Of a DNA stretch of 14,103 bases, positions 1 through 5,666 are shown one piece after another. The position numbers and the translations under genes are program-made. The first letter of the stretch is position 1. Each line of letters opens with the position of its first letter. Source of the stretch: Pseudomonadota bacterium (lineage in GTDB: Bacteria > Pseudomonadota > Gammaproteobacteria > Burkholderiales > Burkholderiaceae_F); the NCBI GenBank assembly GCA_023443095.1, contig JAEZVV010000099.1, positions 1 through 14,103 of the forward strand, given 5' to 3'. The notes under the pieces were generated by a model, which did not search any database, was not told the DNA's origin, and worked only from the letters and a program-made list of their open reading frames with translations.

Positions 1-223
1 TGCAGGCCGGCTCCACGCAGTGGTTGCAGGCAATCGACGTGTAATACGCAAACACGTCCTGCTTCCACGCGCCCTTGACCTGCTTCCAGTCCCCGCCCGC
101 GTACTCCGCCACCCGCCGGAAATTGCGACCCACCTCGAGGTTGTTCTTGTCCTTGCACGCCACGGCGCAGGTCTTGCACCCCGTGCACTTCGAGACGTCA
201 ACGTAAAAGCCCAGTTGTGTCAT
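1..223 (-). CDS. dmsB: DmsB-type 4Fe-4S electron-transfer subunit, N-terminal part (truncated by window edge)
   Basis: The first 74 residues of a ferredoxin-like subunit are visible, and the gene continues beyond position 1. They contain a cluster motif with cysteines at residues 13, 16, 19 and 23 (CTGCKTCAVAC), and the beginning of a second cluster at C66, C69 and C74 (CNHCVEPAC). This spacing is typical of the four-cluster DmsB/YnfG/PhsB family, which passes electrons from a membrane quinol-oxidising subunit to a molybdopterin subunit. The start ATG lies 12 bases after the dmsA stop. A good ribosome site (AAGGAG) overlaps that TAA, so the two genes are almost certainly co-transcribed. By family precedent the next gene outside the window would be a DmsC-type membrane anchor, but that cannot be seen. 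The family is clear; the exact subfamily is inferred from the neighbouring DmsA. Confidence 0.9.
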   Translation of the reverse strand, partial: MTQLGFYVDVSKCTGCKTCAVACKDKNNLEVGRNFRRVAEYAGGDWKQVKGAWKQDVFAYYTSIACNHCVEPAC

Positions 224-235
224 GTTGCTGTCTCC

Positions 236-2656
236 TTAAGCCTTGCGGACTTCAACGAGGTTGGTGTGGACCGCGTTGCCCTTGGCAAGCGGACTCGGGC
301 GCAGGCTGGTGAGCGTGTTGAAACACGCGCCGACGTCGATGCCCTTGGCGTTGGGCGAATACCAGGCGCCCTGCGGGAAGCTGACCACGCCCGGCATGAT
401 GCGCGGGCTGACCTTGGCCGGCAGCTCGACCGTGCCGCGGTCGTTGAAGACCTGCACCTTGTCGCCGTTCTTGATGCCGCGCTTGCCCGCGTCGACCGGG
501 TTGATCAGCAGCAGGTCGGGGTGTTGCTCACGCAGCCACGGAATGTTGTGGTAGGTCGAGTGGGTGCGGCCCGGGCCGTGGTGGCCGAAGGCCTGGAGCG
601 GGAACTGCTTGGCCTTGGCGTCGCCCGGCATTTCCCAGGTCGAGACGAACTGCGGAATCGGCGCAATCACGTCGCCCTTGGCCAGCTCCCATTCCTGGCC
701 GATCTTGGCCAGGCGCTCGGAGTAGATCTCGATCTTGCCCGAGGGCGTGGCGAGCTTGTTCTTGACCGGGTCGTCGCGGAAGTCCTTGAGCACGATGCCG
801 CTGTCGTCGGGCACCTTGAACTTGACGATGCCCTGCTTCTGGAACTGCTCGTACGTGGGCAGGTCCGGATATTTCTTGCGGGTCTCGTTGTAGCACCACT
901 CGACCCACTGCTCCTGCGTACGGCCTTCAGTGAACTTGTCCTCGATCCCGAAACGCTGGGCCAGGCCGCGGCAGATCTCGAAGGTCGAGCGCTGTTCCCA
1001 CTGCGGCTTGACCGCCTGCTGCAGGGCGACGACGAAGTTGTGGTCGCCGGTGGCGTAACCGTCGCCGGCGAAGTCCACCGTCTCCATGTGCAAGGTGTCG
1101 GGCAGCAGGATGTCGGCGTAACGCGCCGAGGGCGTCATCTGGTTGTCGATCACCACGATGAACTCGCACTTGGTGTCGTCCTCGAGGATCTTGTGGATCC
1201 GGTTGGCGTCACCGTGCTGGTTGATCAGGATATTGCCCTGCTGGTTCCAGATGAACTTGATCGGAACGCTGAGCTTGTCGACACCGCGCACGCCGTCGCG
1301 CTTGGCCGTCATTTCCGGACCGCGCACGATGGCCTCGGGCCACAGGAAGCAGGGAATCGCCGCCTTGACCGGGTTCTTGCCGGCCGGCAGACCGGTCTCG
1401 AGCGCATAAGAATCACCTTCGCGCGCGCCGCTGTTGGTGCCGGGCAGGCCGATGTTGCCGGTGAGGATGGTCAGCATCGCGATCGCCAGCGAGGTGGCCT
1501 CGCCGTTGGCTTGGCGCTGCGAGCCCCAGCCCTGCGAAATGAAGACCGGCTTGGTCTTGCCGATCTCGCGCGCCAGACGAACGATGGTTTCAGCCGGAAC
1601 GCCGCAGATCTTGCTCGACCACTCGGGTGTCTTGGGCGTCTTGTCGGCACCCTGGCCCAGGATGTGGCTCTTGTAATCGGAGTTCTTGGGCGCCGAAGCC
1701 GGCAGGGTCTTGGCATCGTAGCCGACGCAATACGTGTCAAGGAACTTCTGGTCGACCAGGTTCTCGGTGATCAGCACATACGCCATGCCTTCGACCAGCG
1801 CGGCGTCGGTGCCGGGACGCACCGGTACCCACTCATCTTCCTTGCCTAGCATCGAATCCGTGTAGATCGGATCGATCAGGATCATCTTGGCCTTGCCGGC
1901 CGCGCGCGCGCATTGCAGCTCGTAGGTCTGGCCGCCGCCCGAACCGCGAGTCACCGCGTTATTGTTGCCGAAGCTCACGTACAGCTTGGCGTTGGCGATC
2001 TGGCTCATGTAGGAGCCGGCGCCATTGTTCTTGCTCTTGTGCGAACCGTAGCCGAAGCCACCGTACAAGTAAGGCCAGGCCGCCTGGATCTGGGCGGCCG
2101 AATAGTCGGCGTAGTTGTTGAGGCAGCCGCCGATCAGGTTCAGGAAACGGCCCGAGGAGTTGCGGCTGGAGACCAGCGAATAGTTGCCGGTACCGTACTG
2201 GTTAAGGATGGCCTCGTTGCCGTATTTGGCGATCGTGCTCTTGAGCTTGGCCGCGACGGTGTCAAGCGCCTCGTCCCAGCTGATGCGCTCGAACTTGCCT
2301 TCGCCGCGCTTGCCGACCCGCTTCATCGGGTACTTCAGACGCTCGGCGCTGTAGAGGCGCTGGCGCATCGCGCGGCCGCGCTGGCACGCGCGCACATGCG
2401 GCTGGCCGCAGCTGTCGGTGCCGTAGTTGTCGGGTTCCATGCGGATCACGATGCCGTTCTTGCTGACCACGCGCATCGGGCAGCGGCTGCCACAGTTGAC
2501 CGTGCACGAGGTCCAGGTGACGGTTTCGACGTCCTCCATGGCCTTGGCCACCGCCTGGCTCAGCGGACTCAGTGCAAAACTTGCGCCCGCCGAAGCCACC
2601 AGCGAACCGCGCAGGAAACCGCGACGAGAAACGCCAGGAATCTGAAATGTGCTCAT
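236..2656 (-). CDS. dmsA: DmsA-type dimethyl sulfoxide reductase, molybdopterin catalytic subunit
   Basis: This 806-residue protein is the usual DmsA length. It opens with a twin-arginine export signal (SRRGFLRG, residues 10-17, then a hydrophobic stretch to about 38). The 4Fe-4S site is C51, C55, C59 and C91. Ser186 in the YADYSAAQI segment is the expected molybdenum ligand of the DMSO reductase class. Long blocks agree with E. coli DmsA as I remember it, for example RLKYPMKRVG, YCVGYDAKTLPASAPKN, FISQGWG, LTGN, YADILLPD, TPSGKIEIYS and the C-terminal RPSPLAKGN. The enzyme would reduce DMSO or related S- or N-oxides as a terminal electron acceptor, facing the periplasm on a DmsBC-type anchor. 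AAGGAG lies eight bases before the ATG. An FNR-like site sits about 90-100 bases upstream. Physiological substrate is not decided by the sequence; related YnfE/F proteins are also possible. Confidence 0.95.
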   Translation of the reverse strand: MSTFQIPGVSRRGFLRGSLVASAGASFALSPLSQAVAKAMEDVETVTWTSCTVNCGSRCPMRVVSKNGIVIRMEPDNYGTDSCGQPHVRACQRGRAMRQRLYSAERLKYPMKRVGKRGEGKFERISWDEALDTVAAKLKSTIAKYGNEAILNQYGTGNYSLVSSRNSSGRFLNLIGGCLNNYADYSAAQIQAAWPYLYGGFGYGSHKSKNNGAGSYMSQIANAKLYVSFGNNNAVTRGSGGGQTYELQCARAAGKAKMILIDPIYTDSMLGKEDEWVPVRPGTDAALVEGMAYVLITENLVDQKFLDTYCVGYDAKTLPASAPKNSDYKSHILGQGADKTPKTPEWSSKICGVPAETIVRLAREIGKTKPVFISQGWGSQRQANGEATSLAIAMLTILTGNIGLPGTNSGAREGDSYALETGLPAGKNPVKAAIPCFLWPEAIVRGPEMTAKRDGVRGVDKLSVPIKFIWNQQGNILINQHGDANRIHKILEDDTKCEFIVVIDNQMTPSARYADILLPDTLHMETVDFAGDGYATGDHNFVVALQQAVKPQWEQRSTFEICRGLAQRFGIEDKFTEGRTQEQWVEWCYNETRKKYPDLPTYEQFQKQGIVKFKVPDDSGIVLKDFRDDPVKNKLATPSGKIEIYSERLAKIGQEWELAKGDVIAPIPQFVSTWEMPGDAKAKQFPLQAFGHHGPGRTHSTYHNIPWLREQHPDLLLINPVDAGKRGIKNGDKVQVFNDRGTVELPAKVSPRIMPGVVSFPQGAWYSPNAKGIDVGACFNTLTSLRPSPLAKGNAVHTNLVEVRKA

Positions 2657-2717
2657 TCGAGCTCCTTCGATCTACGAAAAACAAGGGCACGACATCGCGC
2701 CCCACGGGAGTGGCGCC

Positions 2718-2723
2718 ATCGTC
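2718..2723 (-). promoter_or_regulatory. Possible -10 element of the dmsA promoter
   Basis: On the minus strand the hexamer reads GACGAT, only 3 of 6 against TATAAT, but it keeps the important second and sixth bases. It starts 28.5 bases from the centre of the FNR-like site at 2745-2758. That places the predicted transcript start near 2711, about 41 bases from the site centre, as in class II FNR promoters. The leader would be about 54 bases. The call rests on this spacing rather than on the hexamer itself. Confidence 0.3.
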
Positions 2724-2744
2724 TCAACCAAAGGGGTAGGCCGC

Positions 2745-2758
2745 TTGACCAAAAGCAA
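2745..2758 (-). promoter_or_regulatory. FNR/ANR/DNR-like binding site upstream of dmsA
   Basis: The plus strand reads TTGAC-CAAA-AGCAA, matching 8 of 10 defined bases of the FNR consensus TTGAT-N4-ATCAA. It is centred about 95 bases upstream of the dmsA ATG and about 41 bases upstream of the inferred start. Anaerobic activation of dmsABC by FNR is established in E. coli, so the site fits the gene's role. With two mismatches, chance occurrence in a short window is possible. Confidence 0.45.
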
Positions 2759-2838
2759 GACCACGTCCAGAACAAGGGCAAGCCGTCTAAGCGTTTACTC
2801 TCCTGATCGAGCGTTTTCCCTGCCGACATCTGCCCAAG

Positions 2839-2867
2839 CCTGGGCGGGCAAGTCCGCCCAGGTTTTT
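2839..2867 (+). terminator. Rho-independent terminator, plus strand, with no evident upstream gene
   Basis: A perfect 9-bp GC-rich stem, CCTGGGCGG / CCGCCCAGG, with a six-base loop (GCAAGT) is followed directly by five T residues. The stem can extend further through AAG pairing with the T tract. It has the full form of an intrinsic terminator for plus-strand transcription. Read on the minus strand there is no T tract after the stem, so it would not terminate minus-strand transcripts and does not serve dmsA. No plus-strand gene is seen between 2657 and 2838. Confidence 0.8.
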
Positions 2868-2932
2868 GCTCAAGCTCTTCTCTGTCATGTTCAGAAGCCG
2901 GTCGCCGCCAAGCGCGGATCGCGAGTTCTGCC

Positions 2933-2938
2933 TATAAT
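2933..2938 (+). promoter_or_regulatory. -10 element of the tRNA-Ser promoter
   Basis: A perfect TATAAT lies 12 bases before the tRNA 5' end, putting the predicted transcript start at about 2944-2946. The bases after it (TGCCGGC) form a GC-rich discriminator, common in stable-RNA promoters under growth-rate or stringent control. No good -35 is visible at 16-18 bases spacing (the window there reads AAGCGC or similar), so only the -10 is called. Confidence 0.65.
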
Positions 2939-2950
2939 TGCCGGCTTCGC

Positions 2951-3041
2951 GGAGAGATGGCCGAGCGGTTTAAGGCGCACGCCTGGAAAGCGTGTATGGG
3001 TTAATAGCCCATCGGGGGTTCGAATCCCCCTCTCTCCGCCA
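2951..3041 (+). tRNA. tRNA-Ser, anticodon GGA
   Basis: The cloverleaf folds fully. The acceptor arm is GGAGAGA (2951-2957) with TCTCTCC (3031-3037). The anticodon arm is CACGC / GCGTG with loop CTGGAAA, so the anticodon is GGA at 2985-2987. A long variable arm (ATGGG / CCCAT) is characteristic of serine tRNAs. The T arm is GGGGG-TTCGAAT-CCCCC. The G discriminator at 3038 and the CCA end (3039-3041) are encoded in the DNA. It reads UCC and UCU serine codons. It has its own promoter and terminator and is monocistronic. I looked for a repeated copy of its 3' end that would mark an integrated element and found none in this window. Confidence 0.97.
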
Positions 3042-3053
3042 AGATTCAAAAGA

Positions 3054-3079
3054 AACGGGCCTGCACGGCCCGTTTTTTG
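3054..3079 (+). terminator. Terminator of tRNA-Ser, probably bidirectional
   Basis: The stem AACGGGCC / GGCCCGTT with loop TGCAC is followed on the plus strand by a run of T residues through 3078. It lies 12 bases after the tRNA CCA. On the minus strand the same stem is followed by TTCTTTTG, a reasonable T-rich tract. It can therefore also end transcripts arriving from the phosphoribosyltransferase side. Confidence 0.9.
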
Positions 3080-3108
3080 TTTCCGCCCGCCTCCTTACCT
3101 TCTTCAGG

Positions 3109-3240
3109 TCACCGGAGCTCGACCGCGTCGGCATCAGCGGCATTAGTGTCGCCGCCCAGCTCCGCTCGAAACCGATGCAAAAGCTCCGGCATCGGACCGG
3201 ACTCGCCCTTGGACCCGGCAATCGACTTCGGCCCGGCCAT
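3109..3240 (-). CDS. Possible small protein, 43 residues, unknown function
   Basis: A minus-strand ORF starts at ATG 3240 and ends at TGA 3109-3111. The product begins MAGPKSIAGS and ends DADAVELR, with a charged helical-looking second half. An AGAGGGA motif about ten bases before the ATG could be a ribosome site. The ORF begins 18 bases after the stop of the candidate ORF at 3259-3684 and lies just before the bidirectional terminator, so it would be the last gene of a minus-strand transcript. I do not recognise it. It has no cysteines, signal peptide or membrane segment. A chance ORF of this length is common in GC-rich DNA. Confidence 0.25.
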   Translation of the reverse strand: MAGPKSIAGSKGESGPMPELLHRFRAELGGDTNAADADAVELR

Positions 3241-3258
3241 GGACCCGTCCCTCTTAGC

Positions 3259-3684
3259 TCAGGGTTCGTCCATAGCGTCGAAGTAATGACAGGCGGGCAA
3301 GCACGGGTAGGCAGGCCGGTAGCTGAGACGCATCATCGTGACCTCGCTCAGGATGCGACCGGTATCACGCTCATGCTTTTTGCCTTGAATCACTTCCTTC
3401 CCGCCGGCTTGCTGCTGGTGGGCTTGACCGCCAACGCTGCCGCGGTCGTGTCTGCGGCCCCCGCGCGCCAGGCGGACGAGGAAGTGATGCAGGCCGACAT
3501 CCGCGCGCTCGCCCAGCACTCCGTCGAAGACTTCGCCAAACTGCCCTGCAACGTGCTTGACCACGTGCTTGAGGCTGCGATCGTCCACCAAGAACTGTTC
3601 CAGACCTTCCATGACCGGTTCAACGAAGACGACCGCCGGCATGCGTCGCGATGGCAGGCCAAGGTGATGCGAGCCATAGATCAC
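3259..3684 (-). CDS. Hypothetical protein, about 141 residues; strand uncertain
   Basis: Between the phosphoribosyltransferase stop and 3259 the minus strand stays open. GTG at 3684, 23 bases after that stop, or ATG at 3642 (127 residues) could start it. GGAGG at 3700-3704 lies about 15 bases before the GTG, too far for a comfortable ribosome site. The middle part (MPAVVFVEPVMEGLEQFL, then DRSLKHVVKHVAGQFGEVF) has an amphipathic, protein-like pattern. The C-terminal third is rich in R, H, G and Q, as antisense shadows often are. The plus strand is equally open here (ending at 3696), with a signal-peptide-like start at ATG 3373 (MLFALNHFLPAGLLLVGL). Codon-position composition fits either strand. 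I recognise no family in either reading and call this one only because its orientation matches the operon. Confidence 0.25.
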   Translation of the reverse strand: MIYGSHHLGLPSRRMPAVVFVEPVMEGLEQFLVDDRSLKHVVKHVAGQFGEVFDGVLGERADVGLHHFLVRLARGGRRHDRGSVGGQAHQQQAGGKEVIQGKKHERDTGRILSEVTMMRLSYRPAYPCLPACHYFDAMDEP

Positions 3685-3706
3685 AAGGGCTGCTGACTGC
3701 CTCCGC

Positions 3707-4393
3707 TCAATCGGCCCGGCCGATCGTTCCCCTACCGCTCGCATTGCGGTCCAGTGCGGCAATAACTTCGGCATCACTGAGTTGGTGGAAGTCGCGATAA
3801 AAGCGGCCGATCGCCCCGAACTCGACCGGCGTTGCCAGGCAAACCACTTCATCGACTTCTGCTCGCAGCGACTCGAGAGTCTCGGGGGGAGCGACGGGAA
3901 CCGCGAGAATTAGGCGCGCCGGCGCGCGCCGCGCCAGCGCTTTCAGGGCCGCCCTCATCGTGGTTCCGGTGGCGATGCCATCGTCGACCACGATCGCGGT
4001 CCGACCGGCCACCGGCACTTGCTCGCGGCCGGCCAGGTAGGACTGGCGACGGCGTTCGATCTCCCGCAACTCGATCCGCGCCCAAGCGTCGATCGCTTCC
4101 CGAGTAATTCCAGTGGCGGCCAGCACTTGAGGTTCGACCACGATCTGGGCCTCGCCTCCGTCGACCACGGCAGCGACAGCCAGCTCGGGCTGGTAAGGCA
4201 CGCCGATCTTGCGCACCAGGATGAGTTCGAGCGGCGCGCCCAGACTGCTAGCAACCTCAAGCGCCACCGGGACGCCACCGCGTGGCAAGGCAAAAACGAC
4301 CGGATCAACGGCTTGGAGCGCAGCCACCCTCTGCGCCAGAAGCCGACCGGCCTCGCTGCGGTCGAAAAACGGCAGGCGTACGGCGTCAGACAC
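3707..4393 (-). CDS. Phosphoribosyltransferase family protein
   Basis: This 228-residue protein belongs to the type I phosphoribosyltransferase fold. The PRPP-binding signature is IVVDDGIATGTT (residues 134-145), with the two acidic residues D137 and D138. A flexible pyrophosphate loop, LPRGGVPVA, lies at 37-45. Its acceptor substrate is unknown, and many relatives are annotated only as predicted phosphoribosyltransferases. I chose the GTG at 4393: it has GGAG seven bases upstream, and it gives the usual short lead into the conserved FFDRSEAGRLLA segment. A longer reading from ATG 4486 would lie inside the upstream gene with out-of-frame-looking composition. The GTG overlaps the last eight bases of the hydrolase gene, implying translational coupling. 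As I recall, in Mycobacterium tuberculosis the two domains occur in one hypoxia-induced protein (Rv0571c). That supports a joint function here, still undefined. Confidence 0.88.
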   Translation of the reverse strand: MSDAVRLPFFDRSEAGRLLAQRVAALQAVDPVVFALPRGGVPVALEVASSLGAPLELILVRKIGVPYQPELAVAAVVDGGEAQIVVEPQVLAATGITREAIDAWARIELREIERRRQSYLAGREQVPVAGRTAIVVDDGIATGTTMRAALKALARRAPARLILAVPVAPPETLESLRAEVDEVVCLATPVEFGAIGRFYRDFHQLSDAEVIAALDRNASGRGTIGRAD

Positions 4394-5042
4394 CAGCTTG
4401 CTCCACGAGGTGACGCGAGAACCAGTTGCCCGCCAGCTGAGCCACTTGCTCCAGGGCACCGGCCTCTTCGAACAGATGCGTCGCACCCGGCACCACTTTC
4501 AGCTGCCGAAGGCAGTGCAGTTGCTCGAAAGCGATGCGGTTGATCTCCAGTACCTCGGGGTCGTCCCCGCCGACGATCAGCAAGGTAGCCGCATCCACCC
4601 GCGACAACGCGGCACCGGCCAAGTCGGGGCGACCGCCGCGCGACACTACCGCCTTGACACTTTGCGGTCGGCACGCGGCGGCCAGCAAAGCGGCCGCTGC
4701 CCCCGTGCTCGCGCCAAAAAGCCCGCACGGCAACGGCGCAAGCCCGGGCTTGTGTCCCTGCCACTCGATGGCATCGACCAGTCGATCGGCCAGCAGATCA
4801 ATGTCGAAGACGTTGCTGCGGTCCGCGGCCTCGGCTTCGCTCAGCAGATCGAACAGGATCGTCGCAAAGCGGGCTTGTTGCAGACATCGGGCAAGCCAGC
4901 GATTGCGCGGACTGAACCGACTGCTGCCGCTGCCATGGGCAAAAATCACCAGCCCCAGGGCGCCACCCGCCGGCAGATCGAGCACGCCGGCCAGACGGTG
5001 GGCTCCGATCAGGATCTCTTGCGAACTGGGCCTGGGGTCCAT
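4386..5042 (-). CDS. Alpha/beta hydrolase, dienelactone-hydrolase-like
   Basis: This 218-residue cytoplasmic alpha/beta hydrolase has nucleophile Ser112 in GASTG (110-114). The probable acid is D160 or D161 in VGGDDPEV, and the base is H189 in GATHLFEE. An N-terminal HGSGSSR loop (36-42) followed by SPRNR is characteristic of the small hydrolases found next to phosphoribosyltransferases. No signal peptide or membrane span is seen. The ATG at 5042 is preferred over an upstream ATG at 5138: AAGGGAG sits just before it, and the extra 32 residues upstream look non-coding. The substrate is unknown. The gene is first in a two-gene operon with the overlapping phosphoribosyltransferase. An FNR-type site lies 122-135 bases upstream, so low-oxygen or NO-dependent expression is predicted. 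Confidence 0.88.
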   Translation of the reverse strand: MDPRPSSQEILIGAHRLAGVLDLPAGGALGLVIFAHGSGSSRFSPRNRWLARCLQQARFATILFDLLSEAEAADRSNVFDIDLLADRLVDAIEWQGHKPGLAPLPCGLFGASTGAAAALLAAACRPQSVKAVVSRGGRPDLAGAALSRVDAATLLIVGGDDPEVLEINRIAFEQLHCLRQLKVVPGATHLFEEAGALEQVAQLAGNWFSRHLVEQAGV

Positions 5043-5136
5043 GCCAGCTCCCTTGGGCGCGGTGGCTCGCCGTCTTGCTTGGCTGCGGTATGCACCTGGC
5101 ATCGGCGACTCGCAATCACCGCGCACGCTGCTTTTC

Positions 5137-5142
5137 AAACTA
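5137..5142 (-). promoter_or_regulatory. Possible -10 element for the hydrolase operon
   Basis: On the minus strand the hexamer reads TAGTTT, 3 of 6 against TATAAT with the first, second and sixth bases kept. It predicts a start near 5130, which lies about 40.5 bases from the centre of the FNR-like site at 5164-5177. That is the class II activator spacing. The leader would be about 88 bases. A weak -10 and no clear -35 are expected for an activator-dependent promoter. Confidence 0.4.
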
Positions 5143-5157
5143 AGTGCTTACCAGAGC

Positions 5158-5187
5158 GCGGCCTTGATGGCCGTCAAGCATGGCCGC
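5158..5187 (-). other. GC-rich hairpin downstream of napB
   Basis: GCGGC-CTTGA (5158-5167) can pair with TCAAG (5174-5178) and GCCGC (5183-5187), leaving a six-base loop and a four-base bulge. It begins about 30 bases after the napB stop. No T tract follows it on either strand, so it is not a standard intrinsic terminator. It may protect the napB transcript 3' end, or it may simply reflect the inverted-repeat nature of the overlapping FNR-like site. Confidence 0.4.
5164..5177 (-). promoter_or_regulatory. FNR/ANR/DNR-type binding site upstream of the hydrolase operon
   Basis: The plus strand reads TTGAT-GGCC-GTCAA (minus strand TTGAC-GGCC-ATCAA), 9 of 10 defined bases of the FNR-family consensus TTGAT-N4-ATCAA. 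It lies in the 174-base gap between napB and the hydrolase, centred about 128 bases before the hydrolase ATG and about 40.5 bases before a predicted transcript start. Sequence alone does not separate FNR/ANR (oxygen) from DNR/NNR (NO) sites. Confidence 0.65.
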
Positions 5188-5216
5188 AGCGCCCCCGCCC
5201 GGCTCCCGGAGGCTGC

Positions 5217-5651
5217 TCAGCGCGCCGTGTTGCCAACCAGAGGCTTCACATTCGACTGCGGTGCGTGGCAGATCAGGCAGTCGTACATCGCCCGATTGAG
5301 CTTGAGCTCCTTTCCGCTTTTCACATAATGGTTGAGCGGAATCGCCTGCGGCTCGCCGGCATCGGCCTTCTTGCCGGCATCGGCGGGACGCTCATGGCAG
5401 GCCAGGCACATATTGCTTTCCACTGTGATCGGCACGTAACCCTCGATGGGGTGGGTGATCAAAGGCGGTGCATATCCCGAAGGATTGCGAACCAGGGCGG
5501 GGCCGCTTTCGTAGTCGAACACCTGCGGCGTGGGGGTATCGAACACGCTGCCCTTGGCCAGCCCCAGGTCCGTGTCGGGGATCGCGCGGCCGGTCTGAGC
5601 GACCGCCAGTGCCGATCCCAGCGCCAGCAAGAAAACCAGCAGTTTGCGCAT
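5217..5651 (-). CDS. napB: Periplasmic nitrate reductase small subunit, dihaem cytochrome c NapB
   Basis: The 144-residue protein has a cleavable signal peptide (MRKLLVFLLALGSALAVAQT, cleavage probably near residue 23). It has two haem c sites, CLACH (82-86) and CLICH (125-129). H67 in the THPIEGY block and H108 in LNHYV are candidates for the second axial ligands of the two bis-histidine haems. Both surrounding blocks (HPIEGYVPIT and the segment after the second haem, APQSNVKPLVGN) are typical of NapB. NapB accepts electrons from a quinol-oxidising NapC- or NapGH-type donor and passes them to the NapA iron-sulfur cluster. The ATG follows the napA stop by 15 bases with GGGGAGG just before it. 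Haem attachment requires a cytochrome c maturation system encoded elsewhere. Confidence 0.95.
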   Translation of the reverse strand: MRKLLVFLLALGSALAVAQTGRAIPDTDLGLAKGSVFDTPTPQVFDYESGPALVRNPSGYAPPLITHPIEGYVPITVESNMCLACHERPADAGKKADAGEPQAIPLNHYVKSGKELKLNRAMYDCLICHAPQSNVKPLVGNTAR

Positions 5652-5666
5652 AGCGCCCTCCCCGCC

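Larger units (their letters stand above)
2657..2950. other. Intergenic region between dmsA and tRNA-Ser
   Basis: This 294-base gap separates the divergent dmsA and tRNA-Ser genes. I see no convincing protein gene in either direction. It holds the dmsA leader with its ribosome site, an FNR-like inverted repeat at 2745-2758, a strong plus-strand hairpin terminator at 2839-2867, and a perfect TATAAT at 2933-2938 for the tRNA. Each is listed separately. Confidence 0.7.

Noticed and set aside
20..1849. 609-codon open frame on the plus strand opposite dmsA
   Set aside because: It is fully antisense to a gene with certain homology and has a shadow-like composition rich in R, A, V, L and D. Stop-free antisense frames are common in high-GC coding DNA.
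2970..3221. 83-residue minus-strand ORF whose product ends REGDSNPRWAINPYTLSRRAP
   Set aside because: This is the well-known spurious peptide made by translating the antisense of a serine tRNA; the sequence is explained by the tRNA gene.
2951..3260. tRNA-Ser as an integration site for a mobile element
   Set aside because: No repeated tRNA 3' end, integrase gene or composition break was found on either side within the window.
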